Assembly (NCBI GenBank): GCA_034421995.1
Contig: DAOUJY010000119.1
Coordinates: 1-24,167, forward strand
Length of the DNA stretch: 24,167 nucleotides
Direction of reading: 5' to 3'
Origin: Bin87 sp034421995
GTDB lineage: Bacteria > Chloroflexota > Dehalococcoidia > Lucifugimonadales > UBA3495
Below are positions 14,331 through 20,841 of this stretch, one piece after another (position 1 is the stretch's first letter; every line of letters starts with the position of its first letter). Both the position numbers and the translations under genes were made by a program. A model generated the notes under the pieces. The model was not told the DNA's origin and ran no database searches. It was given only the letters and a program-made list of their open reading frames with translations.

Positions 14331-14383
14331 AGGATTTACCGGATTTGAGCACATCCTAGAAATCCTACAATCCGGTAAATCCT
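14331..14383. repeat. 15-bp perfect inverted repeat (AGGATTTACCGGATT)
   Basis: AGGATTTACCGGATT at 14331-14345 is perfectly inverted at 14369-14383, with a 23-base spacer. Flanking bases extend the symmetry imperfectly (ATCAGGAT at 14311-14318, CTGATCCTGA further right). It lies in the divergent region between the MBL-fold and amidohydrolase genes. A fragment of similar sequence (CAGGATTTACGGATTT) is present at about 16186, suggesting a dispersed element more than a specific operator. Confidence 0.65.
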
Positions 14384-14387
14384 GATC

Positions 14388-14415
14388 CTGACGATCTTAC
14401 CTGGTGTGCTAGACT
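14388..14415 (+). promoter_or_regulatory. Possible sigma-70-type promoter for the amidohydrolase
   Basis: CTGACG at 14388-14393 (4 of 6 matches to TTGACA) and TAGACT at 14410-14415 (4 of 6 matches to TATAAT) are separated by 16 bases, ending 42 bases before the ATG at 14458. Neither box is strong, and the position is the main support. Confidence 0.35.
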
Positions 14416-14457
14416 GCCGTTGTTCCCAGATAGCCAACCGAAGCAGGAGTTGCGCCC

Positions 14458-15282
14458 ATGATCATCGATACTCATACCCACGTGGTCAGCAGCGACAAAA
14501 ACCTACATCCCCTCCACCCCGACGCCACGGGATGGTCCACGCAGGTCAGCAACGATGTTGAGGACTTGATCCAGGAGATGGATCAAGCCGGCGTGGAGTG
14601 CGCCACCCTGGTGCAGCCCAACGGCACCTACGGCTTGGACAACTCCTACCAGTGCGACAGCGCCCTGCGGTATGCGCCGCGCACCGTATCGGTGGGCATC
14701 CTGGACCCCGCCGCCTCCGACGCCGCGGATCTGCTTTCCTATTGGGTCAACGAGCGGGACATGAAGGGCGTGCGCCTCCAGAGCCGGGCCGAACCCGACG
14801 ACCCGCGCTGCGACGCCCTCTGGCAGCGCGCCGAAAGCTTGGGCATCCCAATTTCCATCGGCGGCGGCGGCCAACCCGACAAGGTCAATCGGATGCGCGC
14901 CATTGGCGCCCGTCATCCCAACGTGCTATTCGCTCCCGACCACTTTGCCGGCTGGAGCGGAGCGGAGGACAAGGCGGCGATGACCGGCGCGTTGGAAGAG
15001 CTGGCTGCTTTGCCCAATGCCCATCTGCGTATCTCCAGCACCAGCCTGGGCCCCTACGCCGCACTTAATGATGCCGAAAAAGATCTGTTCCGGCGGGTTA
15101 TCGAAGCGTTCACGCCGCGCCGAGTGATGTGGGGTTCCAACTTCCCGTCGTCCCGCGAAGGCGGTTACATTGGACAGGTGAAGCTTGGACAGACCGCGCT
15201 ACCCTGGCTGTCCAGCGAAGACGTTGACTGGATCATGGGCGGAAGCGCGGCCACTCTTTGGCCGATGCTCCGAGCTGCATAG
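14458..15282 (+). CDS. Amidohydrolase family protein (PF04909-type, TIM-like metal-dependent hydrolase)
   Basis: The 274-residue protein starts MIIDTHTHVV with the HxH metal motif at residues 6-8. Later marks are VNERDMKGVRLQ (about 97-108), FAPDHFAGW with His162, VMWGSNFPSS (224-232) and a terminal GSAATLWP motif typical of the amidohydrolase-2 group. Where many members have a metal-binding His in the central strand (ISIH-like), this one reads ISIGGGGQP (133-140), and the late Asp is Asn228. The family includes decarboxylases, lactonases such as 4-sulfomuconolactonase or PDC hydrolase, and nonoxidative hydrolases; the exact reaction is unknown. AGGAG eight bases before ATG sets the start. 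It is followed after 57 bases by the PAL-like propeller gene. Confidence 0.87.
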   Translation: MIIDTHTHVVSSDKNLHPLHPDATGWSTQVSNDVEDLIQEMDQAGVECATLVQPNGTYGLDNSYQCDSALRYAPRTVSVGILDPAASDAADLLSYWVNERDMKGVRLQSRAEPDDPRCDALWQRAESLGIPISIGGGGQPDKVNRMRAIGARHPNVLFAPDHFAGWSGAEDKAAMTGALEELAALPNAHLRISSTSLGPYAALNDAEKDLFRRVIEAFTPRRVMWGSNFPSSREGGYIGQVKLGQTALPWLSSEDVDWIMGGSAATLWPMLRAA

Positions 15283-15339
15283 CAACGGTAGCCTTTCATC
15301 GGCAGGGCACGACACCACATAACAGTGGACGGGTGAGAT

Positions 15340-16176
15340 ATGGCGATAACCGTCGGCATGGGCGAATATGTGTACGAGTATCAACCCGAATGGGCGCGGC
15401 TGTCAGTGGGACAGGGCTTTCGGGGCATCAGTGGCGTTGCCGTGGACGGGCAGGACCGGGTGTACGTGTTCCAGCGGCAGGGGCCACCGGTGCTGGTGTT
15501 CGACCGGGACGGCAACCCGGTGGCGGCATGGGAACGACGGAACGGCGTGCCGGCGGATGCTCACCACATCCATGTTGGTCCCGACGGTTCCGTGTACCTG
15601 GTGGACCGGGACGCGCACCAGATTTTAAAATACTCGTCCACCGGCGCGTTGCTGGGCACGATGGGCACCCGGGACCGGGCCTCGTTGCAGGCTCCGTTCA
15701 ACCACCCGGCGGACGTGTGCGTGGCGCCCTCGGGCGAGCTGTTCGTCGCCGACGGCTACGGCAACTCCAGCGTCCACCGGTTCGCTGCCGACGGTACGCA
15801 TATCGCATCCTTCGGCCGGCCGGGTCGAGGGCCGGGGGAGTTCATCGTACCCCACAGCATCCGGGTGTCGGCCGACAGCCGGGTCTATGTGGCCGACCGG
15901 GAAAACAACCGGGTGCAAGTGTTCACCAGCGACGGCGACTTCTTGGATCAATGGACGGATTTCAAGTGTCCCATGGGGATACACATCGATGCTGACCAGA
16001 CGGTGTACGTCACCGACCAGGTTCCGCGCATCAGCATACTGACGTTGGACGGAGAGTTGCTGGCGCGTGGGCGGACTTTCGAGTACGCCCACCAGGTGTA
16101 CACCGACTCCCAGGGCAACATCTACGGCGCGGACACGTCAACCCAGCGGGCGCAGAAACTGGTAAGGGTAAGGTGA
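15340..16176 (+). CDS. NHL-repeat beta-propeller, peptidyl-alpha-hydroxyglycine amidating lyase (PAL)-like
   Basis: The 278-residue protein is built of NHL-type blades (GVAVDGQDRVYVF, HVGPDGSVYLVD, CVAPSGELFVADG, RVSADSRVYVADRENN, HIDADQTVYVTD, YTDSQGNIYGAD). It closely resembles the lyase half of peptidylglycine amidating monooxygenase: FNHPADVCVAP...VADGYGNSSVHRF and FIVPHSIRVS...VADRENNRVQVF parallel the eukaryotic segments. The three zinc-binding His of PAL have counterparts in His75 (ADAHHIHV), His172 (VPHSI) and His251 (EYAHQV), and the catalytic Tyr has one in Tyr140 (DGYGNS). PAL splits hydroxyglycine-extended peptides or amides to a terminal amide plus glyoxylate; no PHM monooxygenase is present here, so the substrate may differ. 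No signal peptide. The SD is weak (GGTGAG close to ATG); Met7 is an alternative start without better support. Confidence 0.8.
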   Translation: MAITVGMGEYVYEYQPEWARLSVGQGFRGISGVAVDGQDRVYVFQRQGPPVLVFDRDGNPVAAWERRNGVPADAHHIHVGPDGSVYLVDRDAHQILKYSSTGALLGTMGTRDRASLQAPFNHPADVCVAPSGELFVADGYGNSSVHRFAADGTHIASFGRPGRGPGEFIVPHSIRVSADSRVYVADRENNRVQVFTSDGDFLDQWTDFKCPMGIHIDADQTVYVTDQVPRISILTLDGELLARGRTFEYAHQVYTDSQGNIYGADTSTQRAQKLVRVR

Positions 16177-16208
16177 TCCACTCAGGATTTACGGATTTCG
16201 TTGATTAA

Positions 16209-16237
16209 TTGACATACCAATCCGGTACACCTAAACT
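16209..16237 (+). promoter_or_regulatory. Strong sigma-70-type promoter for the D-aminoacylase gene
   Basis: A perfect -35 hexamer TTGACA (16209-16214) is followed after exactly 17 bases by TAAACT (16232-16237, 4 of 6 matches to TATAAT). Transcription would start near 16244, inside a nested palindrome, about 68 bases before the ATG at 16312. This is the best promoter-like sequence I found in the window and indicates that the D-aminoacylase gene can be transcribed independently of the upstream lyase. Confidence 0.65.
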
Positions 16238-16238
16238 C

Positions 16239-16289
16239 TGCGGCATCAGTATGCTCTTGGCGACAGCAAGAGCATTGAGAAATGCCGCA
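16239..16289. promoter_or_regulatory. Nested perfect palindrome at the predicted transcription start
   Basis: The outer arms TGCGGCAT (16239-16246) and ATGCCGCA (16282-16289) are perfect inverses. Inside them are perfect inner arms ATGCTCTTG (16251-16259) and CAAGAGCAT (16267-16275) around the loop GCGACAG. The two stems are joined by a 4/6-base internal loop. Located immediately after the -10 box and ending 22 bases before the start codon, this could be a repressor operator pair or, if transcription begins at its left edge, a 5'-leader hairpin. The SD (GGAGG, 16300-16304) lies just outside it. Confidence 0.6.
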
Positions 16290-16311
16290 AACCGCCGCTG
16301 GAGGTGATGAT

Positions 16312-17988
16312 ATGCCGGAATTTGATTTGGTAATTCGCGGTGGAACCGTAATCGACGGCACCGGACTACCCCGCGTCCGTGCCGATATCGGCATCAAGGA
16401 CGGGCGGGTGGCCATGGTTAGCGGGCGCATCAACCCCGCCGGAGCCAAGGTGCTGGATGCCAGCGATTGCATCGTCGCGCCCGGCGCGGTGGACCTTCAC
16501 ACCCACTACGACGCGCAGTTGAATTGGGATCCCTACGCATCCCTGTCGGGATGGTTCGGCGTTACGTCCCTGACGGTGGGACAGTGCGGTTTCGGGTTTG
16601 CCCCGACCCGGCCTGAAGACCGGGACCTGAACATGCGAATGATGAACCGCATCGAGGCGATACCGCTGGAGTCCATGCGGTTGGGGATGCGCTGGGACTG
16701 GGAAACCTTCCCCGAATACATGGATAGCCTGGACCGCCAGGGTCTCGGCGTCAACGTCGGCGCGTTGGTGCCCTTCTCGCCGCTGCGTGGCTACGTTCTG
16801 GGCATGATCCCCGCCCGCGAGCGCACCTCGGTGACCGAGGCCGAGCTCAACCAGATGAAGCAGATACTGTACGACTCCATGAAGGCGGGGGCGTTCGGAC
16901 TGTCGGCCGACAAGAACCTGGAAGACCGGCCCGAGGACGGCAGCTGGCTGCCGAGCCACGTTGCGTCGCCGGAGGAGTTTTACGCACTGTCCGAAGTGCT
17001 CAGCGAGTTCGGCGTGGGCCACCTCGGTTGGACCATCGGGATCTCCGACGACCGGCCCGGACAGCGCGAGATGCTGGAGAGGATGGTCCGCATGAGCGGA
17101 CGCCCGCTGCACGTGGCGCTGGGCGACGAAGAAGGCTACGACTGGCTTGAGGAAGTCAGGAAAGAGGGCCTGCCAGTATTAGCCCAGCAGGGTTCGGTGC
17201 CGACCATCGCGGAGTTCAAGCTCTCCGAATACAACCTGTTCGACTACATGCCCAACTGGGTCCAGCCGCTGGTGGGCTCCAAGGAGGAACGGATCGCCAA
17301 GCTTTCCGAGGACGGCATCCGCGACGGCATGAAGCGCGACGTGATTGAGCGTCCCCACGCCAGGACCGACTGGACCCAGGTGCAAGTGGTGGAGGTGGCG
17401 TTGGAGCGCAACCTCAAGTACGAAGGGCTGTCCATCGCCGACATCGCCGAGGCCGAGGGGAAGCACCCGCTGGACGTGTTCCTGGACATCGCGCTGGACG
17501 AGGACCTGGAAACGGAGTTCGCTCACCCGGCCGGCGGGCAGGGTGACGACGCCCGCGCCGAGCGGTTGGTCAATCCCTACGTCCATATCTCCGTGTCCGA
17601 TGGCGGCGCGCACACCAGGTTCCTGGTCAACAGCGTGTGGCCCGTGTACTTCCTGGGTCACTGGATCCGGGACAACGAGCTGATGACCCTGGAGCAGGCC
17701 CACCAGAAGATGAGCGCCCTGCCGGCGGCGTTCTCCGACATGAAGGGCCGGGGCACGCTGCGGGTCGGCGACTATGCCGACATCATGATCTACAACATGG
17801 AAGAGCTGGGACTACTGTACGACAAGCCGCGATTCGAGACCGACTTCCCCGGCGGCGAAAAACGGCTGGTGCAAAAGCCCACCGGCATCCGGTACATCCT
17901 GGTCAACGGCACCGTCACCTTCGTGGACAACGAATGCACCGGAGCCCTGCCCGGAAAACTGCTGCGTAGCCACGAAATGGTGGGTTAG
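16312..17988 (+). CDS. N-acyl-D-amino-acid deacylase (D-aminoacylase) family amidohydrolase
   Basis: From the ATG at 16312 the protein has 558 residues. It opens FDLVIRGGTVIDGTGLPRV, the N-terminal beta-sandwich of cyclic-amidohydrolase enzymes, then VAPGAVDLHTHYDAQ with the HxH at residues 63-65 and SLTVGQCGFGFAP with Cys92, the metal-ligand Cys typical of D-aminoacylases. Near the C-terminus are ISVSDGGAHTRF (catalytic Asp region) and GRGTLRVGDYADIMIYN, the closing motif. Members remove the acyl group from N-acyl-D-amino acids, though the wider family includes dihydroorotase-like and other amide hydrolases. The frame is open upstream to 16282, but GGAGG at 16300-16304, seven bases before 16312, fixes the start. 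It has its own promoter and palindrome upstream. No signal peptide. Confidence 0.9.
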   Translation: MPEFDLVIRGGTVIDGTGLPRVRADIGIKDGRVAMVSGRINPAGAKVLDASDCIVAPGAVDLHTHYDAQLNWDPYASLSGWFGVTSLTVGQCGFGFAPTRPEDRDLNMRMMNRIEAIPLESMRLGMRWDWETFPEYMDSLDRQGLGVNVGALVPFSPLRGYVLGMIPARERTSVTEAELNQMKQILYDSMKAGAFGLSADKNLEDRPEDGSWLPSHVASPEEFYALSEVLSEFGVGHLGWTIGISDDRPGQREMLERMVRMSGRPLHVALGDEEGYDWLEEVRKEGLPVLAQQGSVPTIAEFKLSEYNLFDYMPNWVQPLVGSKEERIAKLSEDGIRDGMKRDVIERPHARTDWTQVQVVEVALERNLKYEGLSIADIAEAEGKHPLDVFLDIALDEDLETEFAHPAGGQGDDARAERLVNPYVHISVSDGGAHTRFLVNSVWPVYFLGHWIRDNELMTLEQAHQKMSALPAAFSDMKGRGTLRVGDYADIMIYNMEELGLLYDKPRFETDFPGGEKRLVQKPTGIRYILVNGTVTFVDNECTGALPGKLLRSHEMVG

Positions 17989-18001
17989 TCCTGCAAGGAA
18001 A

Positions 18002-18029
18002 GTAGGGGCGAATGATTATTCGCCCCTAC
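18002..18029. repeat. Perfect 12-bp-stem hairpin (GTAGGGGCGAAT), possible terminator
   Basis: GTAGGGGCGAAT (18002-18013) and ATTCGCCCCTAC (18018-18029) are perfect inverses around GATT. It begins 13 bases after the D-aminoacylase stop. No T-run follows, so intrinsic termination is uncertain. Hairpins with GTAGGGGCG ends are a widespread type of intergenic repeat, and a related one follows at 18051-18073. Confidence 0.65.
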
Positions 18030-18050
18030 GCGGGAATCACCACCGTGGAC

Positions 18051-18073
18051 GGGGCGGATTTGAAACCCGCCCC
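18051..18073. repeat. Second GGGGCGG hairpin of the same type
   Basis: GGGGCGG (18051-18057) pairs with CCGCCCC (18067-18073) around a nine-base loop, and CTAC follows as in the neighbouring hairpin. It sits between the convergent D-aminoacylase and Rieske genes and may act as a bidirectional 3'-end structure. Confidence 0.5.
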
Positions 18074-18100
18074 TACGCATCGGTTCGTAACGTGGACGAG

Positions 18101-18469
18101 CTACTCGTCCGGCACCAGCGCCACAAGCTGGTCGTTTTGCAGGGTGACCAGAAAAGCCTTCATGCGGAAGTTGGGCTGGTTGACGCAGGTGCCTTCGCCC
18201 TTTTCGTACTGCCAGCCGTGGCCGTCGCAGACGAACACCTCGTCGCCTTCGTCCTCAATCTCGCCGCCCTGGTGGGGACAGATCGTTGACAGGAGTTTGT
18301 ATCCGTCCCGGCCCTTCACCAGAAAGTACGCAGCGTCGCCCACCTTCACGGGAGCCGGCAGTTCGGTGAAAGCGGATTCCGGCCCCAGCTCCACCCGTAC
18401 TTTCTTGGATCGTGCCGAACCGCTGACCTGGCGCAGGGTCACGGTGCCTCTTCTGCGTTCGGTAGTCAT
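18101..18469 (-). CDS. Rieske [2Fe-2S] ferredoxin-like protein
   Basis: This 122-residue protein is a stand-alone Rieske domain. The cluster ligands are Cys64 and His66 in STICPHQGG, and Cys81 and His84 in VFVCDGHGWQYEKGEG, with normal spacing. There is no membrane anchor and no attached oxygenase domain, so it is probably a soluble electron carrier of the kind that serves Rieske oxygenases or nitrite-reductase-small-subunit-like proteins. No partner oxygenase or reductase is encoded nearby. The N-terminus (MTTERRRGTVTLRQV) is Arg-rich and not a signal peptide. ATG at 18469 is preceded by GAGGA. It diverges from the three-gene module starting at 18626. Confidence 0.88.
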   Translation of the reverse strand: MTTERRRGTVTLRQVSGSARSKKVRVELGPESAFTELPAPVKVGDAAYFLVKGRDGYKLLSTICPHQGGEIEDEGDEVFVCDGHGWQYEKGEGTCVNQPNFRMKAFLVTLQNDQLVALVPDE

Positions 18470-18524
18470 AGCGTTTTCCTCGCTGCCGTCATGTCTGCCT
18501 GTCGTTTGGGCAACAAGCGCGCCA

Positions 18525-18551
18525 AGTATAGCAAAATCCCGGCGATTTCAA
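18525..18551 (-). promoter_or_regulatory. Possible promoter for the Rieske gene
   Basis: On the minus strand TTGAAA (complement of 18546-18551, 5 of 6 matches to TTGACA) is followed after 15 bases by TATACT (complement of 18525-18530, 5 of 6 matches to TATAAT). The boxes are good but the spacer is short, so strength is doubtful. It lies 56 bases upstream of the ATG. Confidence 0.4.
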
Positions 18552-18625
18552 ACCGTCGGTGGCGCAGCGATGCGGCTAATGCTACACTCACGGACATCAG
18601 ACAACGTAATGCGTAGGAGGCGGTT

Positions 18626-19714
18626 ATGGTTGAGCTAGGAACTGCGACCAACTTGGAGAGCCTGGGATTGAAGGCGGGTACGCCGTCAATCAAGTCGGTG
18701 GGGCCGCTGGCCTTCGGTCCCGGCGGCGTATTGTTCATTGCCGACAACGTTGGGGCGTCGATATTTGCCGTGGATGCCGGCGAAAACGGCGGCCAGACGG
18801 AGGCAGTGAATCTGGATAACTTTGACGCCTCCCTGGCGTCGTACCTGGGCTGCGCGCGGGAGGACGTGGGGATACGGGACATGGCCGTGCATCCCGCCTC
18901 GGGCAACACTTACCTTTCCGTCATGCGGGGCAGCGGCGATGCCGCGGTTCCGGTGATTGTCAGGGTGTCCGGGGACGGAAGCATCAGCGACGTGCCGTTG
19001 GAGAACGTGGCGTTTTCCCAGTACGTCATCATGGACGCCGCTGATGAGGACGACCCGAGGTTGGTGACCCGGATGAAGCTGCGTACGGTGACGGTGACTG
19101 ATATGTCCTACGTGGACGGGTTGCTGATGGTGGCCGGCACGTCCAACGAGGAATTCACCTCAACGTTGCGGCGGATCCCGTTCCCCTTCACCGGCGAAGC
19201 GCAAGCGAACTCGCTGGAAATATTCCACGTATCCCACGGGCAGTACGAGACGGCGGCCCCCATCCGCGCTTTCGTACCCTACCAGGGGAACACCAGCATT
19301 CTGGCCAGCTACACCTGCACCCCGGTGGTGCAGTTCACCCTGTCCGATTTCGATGCCGGCAAGCACGTGATGGGCAAGACGGTGGCCGAATTGGGTTCGC
19401 ACAACCATCCGCTGGACCTGATTTCCTATCAGCACGAGGGCGGGGAGTATCTGCTGGTGTGCAACGACCGTCACCCGCTGTTCAAGATCGCCTGCAAGGA
19501 CATCGACGGGCAAGGACCGCTGACGGAACCGGACGACTCGATGGACAACAGCCCCGCCGACCCGGTCACGCCGGGCGTGGGCATACCCCGCGAACTGCTA
19601 CCCCACCCGGGAGTGAAGCGAATGGCGAACCTGAACGGCAACGGTGTGCTGATGCTGCAGCAGGACGAGGATGGAGCTACCCATCTGCGCACCTACGCCA
19701 CCGACACGCTGTGA
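18626..19714 (+). CDS. Uncharacterised beta-propeller-like protein
   Basis: The 362-residue protein is not one I can name. It has repeated strand patterns such as VGPLAFGPGGVLFIADNVGASIFAVD (residues 25-50), IRDMAVHPASGNTYLSVMR (about 84-102) and PLDLISYQHEGGEYLLVCNDRHPLFKI, which look like propeller blades of the NHL or lactonase type. It ends with VKRMANLNGNGVLMLQQDEDG. No signal peptide or membrane segment is visible, so a cytoplasmic location or non-classical export is implied. AGGAGG five bases before the ATG gives a strong start. Its TGA overlaps the GTG start of the next gene (GTGA at 19711-19714), so the two are translationally coupled and probably act together. An enzymatic role is possible but no catalytic set can be assigned. 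Confidence 0.82.
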   Translation: MVELGTATNLESLGLKAGTPSIKSVGPLAFGPGGVLFIADNVGASIFAVDAGENGGQTEAVNLDNFDASLASYLGCAREDVGIRDMAVHPASGNTYLSVMRGSGDAAVPVIVRVSGDGSISDVPLENVAFSQYVIMDAADEDDPRLVTRMKLRTVTVTDMSYVDGLLMVAGTSNEEFTSTLRRIPFPFTGEAQANSLEIFHVSHGQYETAAPIRAFVPYQGNTSILASYTCTPVVQFTLSDFDAGKHVMGKTVAELGSHNHPLDLISYQHEGGEYLLVCNDRHPLFKIACKDIDGQGPLTEPDDSMDNSPADPVTPGVGIPRELLPHPGVKRMANLNGNGVLMLQQDEDGATHLRTYATDTL

Positions 19715-20796
19715 TCCACAACCGTCAACTGCGGCTGGAGTGGGCGGAGCGCGAGGGGCGCCTTTGCCTGGAAGTCCGAGGTTGGACTGAATCCGAGCTG
19801 CTGGGACTGGAAGGGTCGGACGCCGGCGAACTGGGCCGGCGTCTGGCCCTTTACACCGGCGAGGCGTTTGCGGATGGCGGCGACCTTGGGGCGGTTCCCC
19901 CGGTGGCCGGCAGTTTTGCTTCAGCGGGAGCTGTGGTCCGTTTTACACCCCGGTTTCCCTTCGCCGATGGCATGAGCTACTCGCTGGTGGTTGACACCGC
20001 CGGCCATGGTTCGGAGGTTTGGAGCATTGCCCGCGCATCCCAAAGCTCCGCGTCCGATGCCGAGGTGCTGGCGATTTATCCCACCACTGCCAAACTGCCG
20101 GTCAACCTGCTCAGGATCTACGTTCACTTTTCCGCGCCGATGAGCGAGGGTTGGGCTGCAAGGGCGGTACGGGTCTGTCGTGGCGACACCGGGGAACCGT
20201 TGGAGGATGTATTTCTCCCGCCGGAACCGGAGCTATGGGATCCGGAGCGGCGGCGGTTGACCATGCTATTGGATCCGGGCCGGATCAAGCGCGGGCTGGT
20301 TCCCAACCTGGAAGCGGGCTATCCACTGGTCGAAGGCGTGCCGATCAAAGTCTTTGTGGATGCCGAATTTCGAGACGCTGCGGGCCGGCCGTTGCAGTAT
20401 GGAGCAGAACGACGCTACGGCATTGGCACGGCCCTGCGGTCCCGCATCGACTTGGACGATTGGCGGATTGCCGTCCCCAAGGCGGGGTCTCGTACCACGC
20501 TGATGGCGGAATTCGGGCGTCCCCTGGACCATGGGCTGCTGCAACACTGCCTTCGGGTTTGTGACGAAACCGGAACGGTGGTGCCGGGTGACACCGAGGT
20601 TGGAGAGGAGGAGCGGAGTTGGCGGTTTACACCGTCCCTGCCCTGGCGAGAGGGCAATTACCGCTTGGTAGTAGATCCGAGGCTGGAAGACGTGGCCGGG
20701 AATTCGTCGATCCGAGTCTTTGACCGTGACATTACCCGGCCGGAAGATACCCCGCCGGAAGACAGCAAACTTTGGGTGGCTTTCGCCTGTTCCTGA
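19711..20796 (+). CDS. Uncharacterised Ig-like (SbsA/Big_5-type) multi-domain protein
   Basis: From GTG at 19711 the protein has 361 residues. The frame is open back to 19459, but that part lies wholly inside the preceding gene and is low complexity; the GTGA overlap gives a natural start. It appears to contain repeated beta-sandwich units: RFTPRFPFADGMSYSLVVD (77-95) and RFTPSLPWREGNYRLVVD (305-322) are clearly related. The middle holds IYPTTAKLPVNLLRIYVHFSAPM (122-144) and LWDPERRRLTMLLDPGRIKRG (175-195), a combination I associate with Ig-like domain proteins of unknown function in environmental bacteria. No signal peptide is seen although such folds are usually extracytoplasmic. No separate SD, consistent with coupling to the upstream gene. 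Confidence 0.78.
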   Translation: MIHNRQLRLEWAEREGRLCLEVRGWTESELLGLEGSDAGELGRRLALYTGEAFADGGDLGAVPPVAGSFASAGAVVRFTPRFPFADGMSYSLVVDTAGHGSEVWSIARASQSSASDAEVLAIYPTTAKLPVNLLRIYVHFSAPMSEGWAARAVRVCRGDTGEPLEDVFLPPEPELWDPERRRLTMLLDPGRIKRGLVPNLEAGYPLVEGVPIKVFVDAEFRDAAGRPLQYGAERRYGIGTALRSRIDLDDWRIAVPKAGSRTTLMAEFGRPLDHGLLQHCLRVCDETGTVVPGDTEVGEEERSWRFTPSLPWREGNYRLVVDPRLEDVAGNSSIRVFDRDITRPEDTPPEDSKLWVAFACS

Positions 20797-20841
20797 GTCC
20801 TGGCTGCACACTTTCGCGCTTCCCGTCCACAGCCCACCGCG

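Noticed and set aside
14277..14354. Hydrophobic N-terminal extension of the MBL-fold protein that could look like a signal peptide
   Set aside because: It comes from the AGGATT-type repeat sequence; AAGGA just upstream of the ATG at 14276 supports a start without it.
19459..19710. N-terminal extension of the Ig-like protein
   Set aside because: It lies inside the preceding gene in another frame and is low complexity; GTG at 19711 overlapping the upstream TGA is the more natural start.
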